Origin: Candidatus Bathyarchaeota archaeon
Lineage (GTDB): Archaea; Thermoproteota; Bathyarchaeia; Bathyarchaeales; DTEX01
Reading direction: 5' to 3'
Assembly: GCA_003601725.1 (NCBI GenBank)
Contig: PIYJ01000069.1
Location: 1 to 7,005 of the forward strand
Length of the DNA: 7,005 bases
The notes beneath the pieces were generated by a model. The model saw only the letters and a program-made list of their open reading frames with translations, was not told the DNA's origin and made no database searches. The position numbers were made by a program, and so were the translations under genes. Below, one piece after another: positions 1 to 5,698 of this stretch (position 1 is its first letter; each line of letters opens with the position of its first letter).

Positions 1-117
1 TACTTCCTTGCTCTTAATTCAAAGGTCACTAGGCCCTTCCTTTTCAAAAGAAGACTTAAAAAGAAAGAGCATGATGACTTGTTCGATGAGATTCTCAAGT
101 CTTTCCGATGCCATTAG
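1..117 (+). CDS. possible 3' end of an unidentified gene (partial)
   Basis: Frame 1 is open from the window edge for 38 codons and ends at a TAG (115-117). The encoded tail is rich in lysine, arginine and acidic residues, contains the stretch FLFKRRLKKKEHDDLFDEIL, and ends in RCH. No family is recognisable from so short a piece. It lies 24 bases from the convergent glycosyltransferase stop at 142, which is a normal spacing for two genes ending towards each other. An open frame of 38 codons can arise by chance, and the minus strand is also open here for about 30 codons (starting near 112), so this is a weak call. Confidence 0.35.
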   Translation, partial: YFLALNSKVTRPFLFKRRLKKKEHDDLFDEILKSFRCH

Positions 118-141
118 ACTGGAATGTGAAGAATCAAGGAG

Positions 142-318
142 CTAAAGCAGATGAATCTTCGGCTGGGTTTTTCCCAATCTTGTGTATGACTTTCTTGGTC
201 TTTTCAGTGATCTTATATCCTTTCTGATTTTTCGCCAGATCAAATATTTTGTCACGAGTCTCGGTAGGGACTCGCCATGAGAATGATACACGTCAAACTG
301 CGGCTCAACGACTAGCTT
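142..318 (-). pseudogene. out-of-frame C-terminal part of the glycosyltransferase
   Basis: Read on the minus strand in the frame that ends at TAG (142-144), positions 318 down to 145 give 58 residues beginning KLVVEPQFDVYHSHGESLPR, then a basic tail with LIWRKIRKDI. The E-P-x-x-x-V-Y-H-S-H-G pattern is what normally follows the GED-x-x-W...ARGY segment of GT2 enzymes, so this is the displaced end of the gene at 312-956. Joined, the two parts make about 271 residues, close to the usual length for this group. On the coding strand the junction reads GGC TATAC AAG; dropping one TA gives GGC TAC AAG (G-Y-K) and restores one continuous frame. This could be a recent real lesion, a sequencing or assembly error, or (least likely) recoding, since no slippery heptamer or stem-loop is visible. 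Confidence 0.8.
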
Positions 319-956
319 GTATAGCCTCTGGCCAGCATCTCCAAAGCCCAGTCGTAATCTTCCCCGCCGAACTTTCCCGCGTTTTCTATGAGCTCCGGCA
401 TCTTTTCATCGAATGAATATTCCTTCCATAATGACCTTCTGAGAATACAGTTGGTTGTTGAGAAGAACGTGTCTTTCATGTAAGCTCTGCTTTGTTCCTT
501 TAGTCTTCTCCAGCTCAGATCGAAGGCTATCTTTTCCCAAATTGTTCCATAATGATGAGGCAGGATGTATCCAGCTACGCCTGCAACATTTTTGCTTTGA
601 AAATGAGAGACTCCGTTTTCAAGCCATCTGTCGGAGATGGGTAAGCAATGACCGTTTGTAATGCAGACAAGCTCATGCTGTGAAGCCCAAACGCCTATAT
701 TTGCAGAGTAAGCATAGGAGAATTCATCATCAGAGATGGGCACGATCTTCATTTGAATTTTGTCAAGGACCTTCAGTTTTTCCTCTTTTAGGAAACTGAT
801 CATCTTGTTGAGGGATTCCTCTGTTGAGAAATTGTCAACAATCACTATCTCTGACGGTTTTAATGTTTGGGACGCTAATCTATCTAGCAATTCATGTAGA
901 TGCCTCTCTATATCTCTCGTTCGAATCACAACGGAGACGCAGCGTCCCTTATTCAT
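312..956 (-). CDS. family 2 glycosyltransferase, truncated by a frameshift
   Basis: A GT-A fold glycosyltransferase that would transfer a sugar from a nucleotide-sugar donor to a glycan or lipid acceptor. The N-terminus VSVVIRTRD (residues 7-15) followed by LKPSEIVIVDNFS (32-44) is the family 2 nucleotide-binding start, with D41 as the usual acidic residue. The segment F-S-Y-A-Y-S-A-N-I-G (79-88) and then ITNGHCLP (99-106) occupies the place of the metal-binding DXD motif; here it reads N-G-H. STTNCILRRSLW (166-177) and GGEDYDWALEMLARGY (197-212) are the conserved acceptor-side elements. The frame then stops after T-S, about 58 residues short of the expected end; the rest lies in another frame at 142-318. 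No membrane segments or signal peptide are evident. The ATG at 956 fits the family start and has no clear Shine-Dalgarno. Donor and acceptor are unknown; the motif pattern resembles rhamnosyltransferase-like GT2 proteins. Confidence 0.85.
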   Translation of the reverse strand: MNKGRCVSVVIRTRDIERHLHELLDRLASQTLKPSEIVIVDNFSTEESLNKMISFLKEEKLKVLDKIQMKIVPISDDEFSYAYSANIGVWASQHELVCITNGHCLPISDRWLENGVSHFQSKNVAGVAGYILPHHYGTIWEKIAFDLSWRRLKEQSRAYMKDTFFSTTNCILRRSLWKEYSFDEKMPELIENAGKFGGEDYDWALEMLARGYTS

Positions 957-978
957 TTTAATCTACCGAGAGATCACA

Positions 979-990
979 GATTAAAATTGA
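979..990 (-). promoter_or_regulatory. candidate TATA box for the glycosyltransferase gene
   Basis: The coding strand carries an AT-rich element, caattttaatc, centred about 28 bases upstream of the ATG at 956. That distance would place the transcription start at or beside the start codon, as in archaeal leaderless genes, and it agrees with the lack of a recognisable Shine-Dalgarno there. The assignment rests on composition and spacing only. Confidence 0.35.
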
Positions 991-1030
991 CTGAGTGGTG
1001 ATCATCGCAAATGAATTCGCTCCCTCTTCC

Positions 1031-1045
1031 GGTTAAAAAGAGACC
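1031..1045 (-). terminator. possible T-tract terminator after the PqqD-like gene
   Basis: About 21 bases past the stop codon of the gene at 1066-1527, the minus strand reads ggtctctttttaacc, containing a run of five T. Archaeal termination often needs only a T-rich tract without a hairpin. The run is short, so the call is weak. The 109-base gap 957-1065 otherwise shows only the glycosyltransferase promoter candidate and a GGTGATC motif on the plus strand at 997-1003. Confidence 0.3.
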
Positions 1046-1065
1046 ACTATCTTGTTTTGAGATCC

Positions 1066-1527
1066 TTATTTTTCCGCTGCTCTTCTCTTCTCTAAGCGTT
1101 CCTTCAGATCTTCTGGAACGATGAAACCCAGTAATCCCCGCTTAGCCAGCGTATTCAGATAGCTGCTTAAGGGCACTTCAGCTTCCCTTGGCAGAAGTTT
1201 ATATTTCTGACATAGATGGTCAACTATCTCTTTAGCTGTCTTCTCCCCGTCGCATAGTTCCCATACTACCGATCCTATCTCGTCGAGCTGTATCCGTTTC
1301 TCCTCAGGTTCAGGAAACAGCTTCGACAGAAGTCTGGCTCGTTTTTTGCCTACTCTTTTTCCTTCTTTCTTTATTTTCTTGAGGGGAATGATTATCTTTA
1401 TTTTACCTTCCTCGTCTTTTTTCCACTCAACCATGGGGCTTCGTATAGGCTTTAAGCGGAGAAATTCGCTTCGGGTTAGGCTTGGAGCTTTCTGTTTCTT
1501 TTTGCGCCTTAGTCTATCTAGTATCAT
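1066..1527 (-). CDS. PqqD-superfamily (RRE-like) protein
   Basis: A 153-residue soluble protein. Residues 78-137 match the PqqD fold: LDEIGSVVWELCDGEKTAKE (81-100), then a helix ending in LCQKYKLLP (105-113), a short stretch of V-P-L-S-S-Y-L (118-124) and LAKRGLLGF (127-135). In the known family this winged helix-turn-helix binds leader peptides of ribosomally made peptides and presents them to a radical SAM or other enzyme. The N-terminal third is an extension with very basic patches (RLRRKKKQK at 5-13; KKIKKEGKRVGKKRAR at 50-65) flanking a strand-like VEWKKDEEGKIKIIIP (33-48). No radical SAM enzyme, protease or obvious precursor peptide lies beside it. It is transcribed divergently from nadE. 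The ATG at 1527 has only a weak AAAGGT in front. Family assignment is good; the substrate is unknown, and a role unrelated to RiPPs is quite possible because many archaeal members stand alone. Confidence 0.8.
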   Translation of the reverse strand: MILDRLRRKKKQKAPSLTRSEFLRLKPIRSPMVEWKKDEEGKIKIIIPLKKIKKEGKRVGKKRARLLSKLFPEPEEKRIQLDEIGSVVWELCDGEKTAKEIVDHLCQKYKLLPREAEVPLSSYLNTLAKRGLLGFIVPEDLKERLEKRRAAEK

Positions 1528-1694
1528 ACCTTTACGTCCCAGATAAAAAGACGATGAGGTTCTTTAAAAGTTTAAATAATAAAACGATATTCGGCGGGAT
1601 CCAAGTATATCGGAAAAATAAATCTTTAAAGACGGGAAGCTTTTATTTTGGTATTCCTAAATGGATAGGATCAACCATCAGAGTGGAGAGACCG
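1528..1694. promoter_or_regulatory. divergent promoter region between PqqD-like gene and nadE
   Basis: This 167-base AT-rich region separates two outward-reading genes. For the minus-strand gene, cttttaaag (about 1561-1569, read on the minus strand) lies about 39 bases before its ATG. For nadE, cttttatttt (1640-1649) lies about 50 bases before the ATG at 1695 and would give a leader of about 25 bases carrying the Shine-Dalgarno. A second AT-rich candidate is aataaatctttaaag at 1617-1631. One plus-strand reading frame stays open through this region, but its codons read as low-complexity filler, so I treat it as non-coding. Confidence 0.45.
1685..1688 (+). promoter_or_regulatory. Shine-Dalgarno that sets the nadE start
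   Basis: GGAG stands six bases before ATG 1695, in the context gtggagagaccgATG. This supports 1695 rather than any upstream start in the same open frame, including the one at 1482 that would overlap the divergent gene. Confidence 0.6.
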
Positions 1695-2531
1695 ATGAGC
1701 TTCCACAACGATTTAGCATTAGATTTTGAAAAAACCGTTAATGAGATAACAAGTTTTATAAGAAGGGTTCTCAACGAGGCGAATGCTTCAGGCGTAGTTA
1801 TAGGCTTAAGCGGAGGAGTTGACAGCTCTCTAACAGCGGCGTTATGCGTCCGAGCGTTAGGCGCAGAGAGGGTTTTAGGAGTCTTGATGCCAACATCGTT
1901 TACGCCGAAGGAGGACATTAAGGACGCCTACGAATTAGCTGAGATGTTTAAAATAAAGACGATAAGGGTTGATATCGACGGAATCCTAGAATCTTTCCTG
2001 AAATCCGCAGGAATCCCAAAAGATGACCCCAAAATGAAGATGCCCTTAGCAAACTTAAGGGCGAGAATACGGATGATGATTCTCTATTTCTATGCGAATG
2101 CTTATAATATGCTAGTCGCCGGAACAAGTGACCTAAGCGAATTATTGATCGGCTTCTTCACCAAGTATGGGGATGGTGCAGCCGATTTCCTTCCAATAGC
2201 TCATTTATACAAGACTCAGGTTAGAAATCTGGCGAAATACCTCGGCATTCCTGAAAGAATAGCCTTTAAACCCAGCAGCCCCCAGCTTTATCCAGGTCAC
2301 AGATTACTAGATGAAGTTCCGATTGATTATGATAAGTTGGACCCCGTTCTAGTTGGTCTCTTCAAATATGAATTGCCGCCTGAAGAAGTCAGCAGGAAGA
2401 CCGGGGTTCCCCTGGAGATCGTTAAGGATATCATGTCCCGATACGAAAAGACCATGCATAAACGGGAACTCCCCCCTAGGATAACACATCAGTTATCTGG
2501 AAGGATAAACTCGGATAAAACCGTGAGATAA
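1695..2531 (+). CDS. nadE: NH3-dependent NAD(+) synthetase
   Basis: Catalyses the last step of NAD synthesis: nicotinic acid adenine dinucleotide + ATP + ammonia to NAD + AMP + PPi, in the cytoplasm. With the start at 1695 the protein has 278 residues, the usual size for the ammonia-using form; there is no N-terminal nitrilase (glutaminase) domain. The PP-loop ATP-binding motif is SGGVDSS (39-45). LANLRARIRM (118-127) and GTSDLSELLIGFFTKYGDGA (143-162) followed by LPIAHLYKTQV are the conserved adenylation and substrate-binding segments. The C-terminal part contains SSPQLYPGH and, near the end, HKRELPP, both in the places where the family closes over the active site. The TAA stop is three bases before the GTG of the corrinoid-activator gene, so the two are probably cotranscribed. 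Ammonia could be supplied free or by a separate amidase. Family assignment is secure. Confidence 0.95.
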   Translation: MSFHNDLALDFEKTVNEITSFIRRVLNEANASGVVIGLSGGVDSSLTAALCVRALGAERVLGVLMPTSFTPKEDIKDAYELAEMFKIKTIRVDIDGILESFLKSAGIPKDDPKMKMPLANLRARIRMMILYFYANAYNMLVAGTSDLSELLIGFFTKYGDGAADFLPIAHLYKTQVRNLAKYLGIPERIAFKPSSPQLYPGHRLLDEVPIDYDKLDPVLVGLFKYELPPEEVSRKTGVPLEIVKDIMSRYEKTMHKRELPPRITHQLSGRINSDKTVR

Positions 2532-2534
2532 ACT

Positions 2535-4442
2535 GTGACGGCGATCTGTTCAATGATAATCTTTCAGCCTCATGGAATAAGGGTAGAAACCACCGAAGGA
2601 AGGACCATCCTAGAGGTAGCCAACGAGGCGGGGATTAAGATAAATTCGATCTGCGGAGGAGAGGGATTATGCGGCAAATGTAGAATAATAATCCGTGAAG
2701 GAAAGCAGAATCTATCCCCGCCGACTGAAGCTGAGAAACGGGTATTATCGAAAGAAGACCTCGCTAACAACTTCAGACTTGCATGTCAAACCAAGATCGA
2801 AAAGGAAGGCTTAATCATAATAGAAGTTCCACCTGAGAGCCAAATTGATAGGCAGAGGCTGCTTCTCAGAGGTTTAGAGAGGGAGATTAAACCTCAACCT
2901 GCGATTAGGAAACTTCTCCTTCGCCTTAAGGAGCCGTCTCTGATTGATGTCGTTGCGGATGCGGATAGGCTTTTAGGAGCCGTGGAATCCCAAACTGGAT
3001 TAAAGGTTAAGATGGATTATGAGGCGCTGAAGAGAGTTCCGCATTTGCTACGGCAGGGGAAATGGCGGGTCTCCGTTACATTATGGAGAGATGAAGAGAT
3101 AATTTCAGTTGAGCCGGATTTTTCCTCAGATCTATACGGCTTTGCAGTGGATGTTGGAACGACGAAGCTAGCTGGTTATCTGGTGGATTTAAACAACGGA
3201 AAGATCATAGCCTCAGCCTCGATGATGAATCCCCAAATAGTCTACGGAGAAGATGTGATTACAAGAATCAAGTTCGCTTCGGAGGATGAAGAGAATCTTA
3301 AGGCTTTAAACCGAAGCGTGATTGAAGGAATCAACGAGATGATACTTGAAGCCTGCAAGGAAGCTCGGCTCTCTCCCGAAAAGATTTATGATATGACGGT
3401 TGCTGGGAACACCGCTATGCATCACATCTTCTTGGGGATCCCCCCGAATTATGTGGCTCTGATGCCTTATTCTGCTGCGTTGCAATCAGCTGTTGATGTT
3501 AAGGCCAGAGAGTTAGGCGTAAAGATTAATCCCGGAGCATATGTTCATGCTTTGCCTGCGATAGCTGGGTTTGTCGGTGGAGATGCAATTGCAGATGTCC
3601 TAGCTACGGAGATCTATAATGCTGATGGGATTTCGATGCTGATCGACATAGGAACCAACACTGAGATTGTTTTAGGCAACAAGGAGAATCTTGTAGCTTG
3701 TTCCTGCGCGTCAGGTCCGGCTTTTGAGGGTGCTCACATAAAGCATGGCATGAGAGCTGTCAGCGGAGCGATTGAGCATATCTGGATCAATCCGGATACG
3801 TTTGAAGTCGGCTATAAAACGATTGACGATGAGAAGCCTCATGGATTATGCGGGTCAGCCATCATCGACGTCGTTGCGGAGATGTTGAAGACGGGATTGA
3901 TAGATTCAAGCGGCAGATTCGTCACGAAAGCGGAGACGCCGAGGCTGAGAAGGAAAGGAAATTCCGTTGAGTTTGTAATAGCATGGAAGGATGAAACGTC
4001 GAATGCGTATGACATAGTTGTGACTCAAAACGACGTAAGGGAGATTCAGCTCGCAAAGGCCGCCATATACACCGGCGCCTCAGTCTTGATGAAGCATAGA
4101 AAGATTCAACCCAGCGATATCCAGAGGGTCTATTTAGCCGGAGCATTCGGGAATTATGTGGATCCTCAAAACGCTAAGATCATCGGGATGTATCCAGACG
4201 TGCCCCTGGAGAGGGTCAAGTTTGTGGGGAACACCGCTGGTTCAGGGGCGCGGATGACGTTGATCTCGATTGATTCTAGGAAGACAGCTGAAGATTTAGC
4301 TAAAAGAATAGAGTATGTGGAGTTAGGTGCGGATCCAAACTTTCAAGATGAGTTCCTCAAAGCGACATATCTGCCGCATATGGAACCGGGGAGATTTCCA
4401 AGCGTAATGGCGATATTAGATAAGAGATCGAATAGGCTTTGA
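2535..4442 (+). CDS. corrinoid-protein reductive activator (RACo/RamA-like; 2Fe-2S plus ASKHA domain, DUF4445)
   Basis: A 635-residue cytoplasmic protein with two recognisable modules. The N-terminal plant-type ferredoxin domain (about 7-98) has cysteines C40-x5-C46-x2-C49 and C84, the ligand pattern for one [2Fe-2S] cluster. A linker (about 100-198) leads to an ASKHA ATPase domain: phosphate-1 loop VDVGTTKLAGYL (205-216), GNTAMHH (291-297), phosphate-2 loop DIGTNTEIVLG (371-381), ASGPAFEG (392-399) and the adenosine segment LAGAFGNYV (534-542). Characterised relatives (RACo of Carboxydothermus, RamA of Methanosarcina) use ATP to drive reduction of inactive Co(II) corrinoid to Co(I), re-arming methyltransferase corrinoid proteins. 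This protein resembles RACo: it has the N-terminal [2Fe-2S] domain and no C-terminal cysteine cluster for 4Fe-4S centres. GTG 2535 is preceded by a GTGAG at suitable distance; ATG 2553 (residue 7) is an equally reasonable start. No corrinoid protein or methyltransferase is in the window, so the partner is unknown. Confidence 0.9.
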   Translation: MTAICSMIIFQPHGIRVETTEGRTILEVANEAGIKINSICGGEGLCGKCRIIIREGKQNLSPPTEAEKRVLSKEDLANNFRLACQTKIEKEGLIIIEVPPESQIDRQRLLLRGLEREIKPQPAIRKLLLRLKEPSLIDVVADADRLLGAVESQTGLKVKMDYEALKRVPHLLRQGKWRVSVTLWRDEEIISVEPDFSSDLYGFAVDVGTTKLAGYLVDLNNGKIIASASMMNPQIVYGEDVITRIKFASEDEENLKALNRSVIEGINEMILEACKEARLSPEKIYDMTVAGNTAMHHIFLGIPPNYVALMPYSAALQSAVDVKARELGVKINPGAYVHALPAIAGFVGGDAIADVLATEIYNADGISMLIDIGTNTEIVLGNKENLVACSCASGPAFEGAHIKHGMRAVSGAIEHIWINPDTFEVGYKTIDDEKPHGLCGSAIIDVVAEMLKTGLIDSSGRFVTKAETPRLRRKGNSVEFVIAWKDETSNAYDIVVTQNDVREIQLAKAAIYTGASVLMKHRKIQPSDIQRVYLAGAFGNYVDPQNAKIIGMYPDVPLERVKFVGNTAGSGARMTLISIDSRKTAEDLAKRIEYVELGADPNFQDEFLKATYLPHMEPGRFPSVMAILDKRSNRL

Positions 4443-4461
4443 GACTTTGGTTCATACTAGT

Positions 4462-4471
4462 TTTATAAATA
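4462..4471 (+). promoter_or_regulatory. TATA box of the aminotransferase-peptidase operon
   Basis: The sequence tttataaata stands in the 76-base gap after the corrinoid-activator gene. With a start site about 26 bases downstream of its centre, transcription would begin near 4492, leaving a leader of about 26 bases that just contains the Shine-Dalgarno at 4508. This is the best promoter in the window and marks a separate transcription unit. Confidence 0.65.
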
Positions 4472-4507
4472 AGTTTCCTTAATGTATTCTGTCTCGTTTG
4501 ATGTCTC

Positions 4508-4513
4508 GGTGAT
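4508..4513 (+). promoter_or_regulatory. GGTGAT Shine-Dalgarno that sets a TTG start
   Basis: GGTGAT is complementary to the 3' end of archaeal 16S rRNA and lies five bases before TTG 4519. The nearby ATG at 4501 is followed by a stop after two codons, so the TTG is the only start that fits both the Shine-Dalgarno and the family's usual N-terminus. Confidence 0.7.
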
Positions 4514-4518
4514 TCGAT

Positions 4519-5679
4519 TTGAGGCTTGCCAATAGAATGAGGCTGATTAAGCCTTCAGGAACAATGGTTATGGCTGAAAAGGCACGGGAGATGGAACGTA
4601 AGGGGCGGAAAGTTTATCGCTTAGATATAGGTGAGCCGAATTTTGACACTCCCACGCACATAAAGGAAGCTGCGGTTAAAGCCATAAGAGAAGGATTCAC
4701 ACATTACACTTCAAGCAGAGGGATACTGGAGCTAAGAGAGGCAATATCTGAAGATCTAGAGACGAGAGGAATCGATGCTGATCCGAAGGATGAGATCCTT
4801 GTAACTCCAGGGGCGAAACATGCAATTTACTGTGCTTGTCTCTCCACTCTTGATCCTGGAGATGAGGTGTTGGTTCTTTCTCCTACTTGGCCGACTCATT
4901 TCCAATGTATTGAGATCGCAGAGGCAAGAGCTATCGAAGTTCCATGTGGGGAAGATTATAGCTTAAATGAGGAGGAGCTGAAGGCGAGAATCACGGGTAA
5001 GACAAGGATGATTCTTATGGGTTCGCCTAACAATCCTACGGGCGGCGTCCTAAACGAAGAGGAAGTTAAAGCAATAGTAGACATCGCGGATGATCATGAT
5101 CTTCTGATTCTCTCTGATGAGATTTATGATAGACTTGTGTATGGAGATTTTAAGCCTTTAAGCCCCGCGTCGCTTGAAGACGGAAGGGACAGAACGATCG
5201 TTGTGAATGGGTTCAGCAAGACCTATGCGATGACTGGGTGGAGGCTTGGCTATGCGTATGCGAATGGAGAGATAATTGAAGCTATGGCTCGAATTCAGCA
5301 GTCAACAACGACTTGTCCCGTTAGCTTCGTGCAGAAGGCCGGAGTAGCCGCTTTACGAGGCCCCCAAGATCAAGTTGAGAAGATGGTTGAGGAGTACGAT
5401 AGGAGAAGACGCTTCATATTTGAGAAGCTCAGTGAGATTGAGGAGATCCGATGCGTCATGCCTCAAGGAGCATTCTACATCTTTCCGGACATATCAAGCT
5501 TGAATATGTCGAGCTCAGAATTCTGTCTACGACTTCTAGAAGAAGCCGGGGTCTCCACGACTCCGGGAAGCATCTTCGGAGAATGCGGCGAGGGATATGT
5601 ACGGGTCTCCTATGCAAGTGATATTCAGATAATCTCTGAAGGCATAAAAAGGATTAAGGAATTTATAAAAAGTATATGA
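4519..5679 (+). CDS. pyridoxal-phosphate class I aminotransferase (aspartate aminotransferase-like, family Igamma)
   Basis: A 386-residue fold-type I PLP enzyme that transfers an amino group between an amino acid and a 2-oxo acid, typically with 2-oxoglutarate/glutamate as one pair. Visible landmarks are LDIGEPNFDTP (35-45), HYTSSRGILELREAI (62-76), SPNNPTGG (169-176; N172 contacts the cofactor), LSDEIYDRLVY (198-208; D200 pairs with the pyridine nitrogen and Y203 binds O3'), NGFSKTYAMTGWRLGY (230-245) with K234 as the Schiff-base lysine, and GYVRVSYA (359-366) with R362 binding the substrate alpha-carboxylate. Length and order are complete. Start is TTG at 4519. It is followed after 19 bases by the M42 peptidase gene, suggesting coupling of peptide breakdown with amino-acid deamination. 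Exact substrate (aspartate, alanine, aromatic) cannot be read from the sequence. Confidence 0.93.
   Translation: MRLANRMRLIKPSGTMVMAEKAREMERKGRKVYRLDIGEPNFDTPTHIKEAAVKAIREGFTHYTSSRGILELREAISEDLETRGIDADPKDEILVTPGAKHAIYCACLSTLDPGDEVLVLSPTWPTHFQCIEIAEARAIEVPCGEDYSLNEEELKARITGKTRMILMGSPNNPTGGVLNEEEVKAIVDIADDHDLLILSDEIYDRLVYGDFKPLSPASLEDGRDRTIVVNGFSKTYAMTGWRLGYAYANGEIIEAMARIQQSTTTCPVSFVQKAGVAALRGPQDQVEKMVEEYDRRRRFIFEKLSEIEEIRCVMPQGAFYIFPDISSLNMSSSEFCLRLLEEAGVSTTPGSIFGECGEGYVRVSYASDIQIISEGIKRIKEFIKSI
5660..5672 (+). promoter_or_regulatory. possible internal TATA box before the peptidase gene
   Basis: The sequence atttataaaaag, inside the last codons of the aminotransferase gene, is TATA-like and centred about 33 bases before ATG 5699. 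It would give a leader of only a few bases and would exclude part of the Shine-Dalgarno, so it may be only the lysine/isoleucine-rich coding end. It could allow separate expression of the second gene. Confidence 0.3.
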
Positions 5680-5687
5680 AAATAAGA

Positions 5688-5692
5688 AGGGG
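5688..5692 (+). promoter_or_regulatory. Shine-Dalgarno of the M42 peptidase gene
   Basis: AGGGG lies six bases before ATG 5699 in the 19-base gap after the aminotransferase stop. It supports this start and translation from a shared mRNA. Confidence 0.6.
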
Positions 5693-5698
5693 AATTGT

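Noticed and set aside
312..322. Programmed ribosomal frameshift in the glycosyltransferase
   Set aside because: No slippery heptamer or downstream stem-loop is visible; a TA duplication explains the shift more simply.
455..984. Plus-strand open frames opposite the glycosyltransferase (455-661 and 760-984)
   Set aside because: They are antisense to a well-recognised protein, have no family features, and are explained by codon composition.
1482..1694. N-terminal extension of the NAD synthetase frame back to 1482
   Set aside because: It would overlap the divergent PqqD-like gene, its residues are low-complexity and unlike NadE, and a Shine-Dalgarno lies at the right distance before ATG 1695.
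1643..1918. Minus-strand frame opposite the start of nadE
   Set aside because: It lies antisense to the PP-loop region of nadE and shows no recognisable protein.
3922..4146. Minus-strand frame opposite the ASKHA domain
   Set aside because: Antisense shadow of a conserved coding region; the translation is not protein-like.
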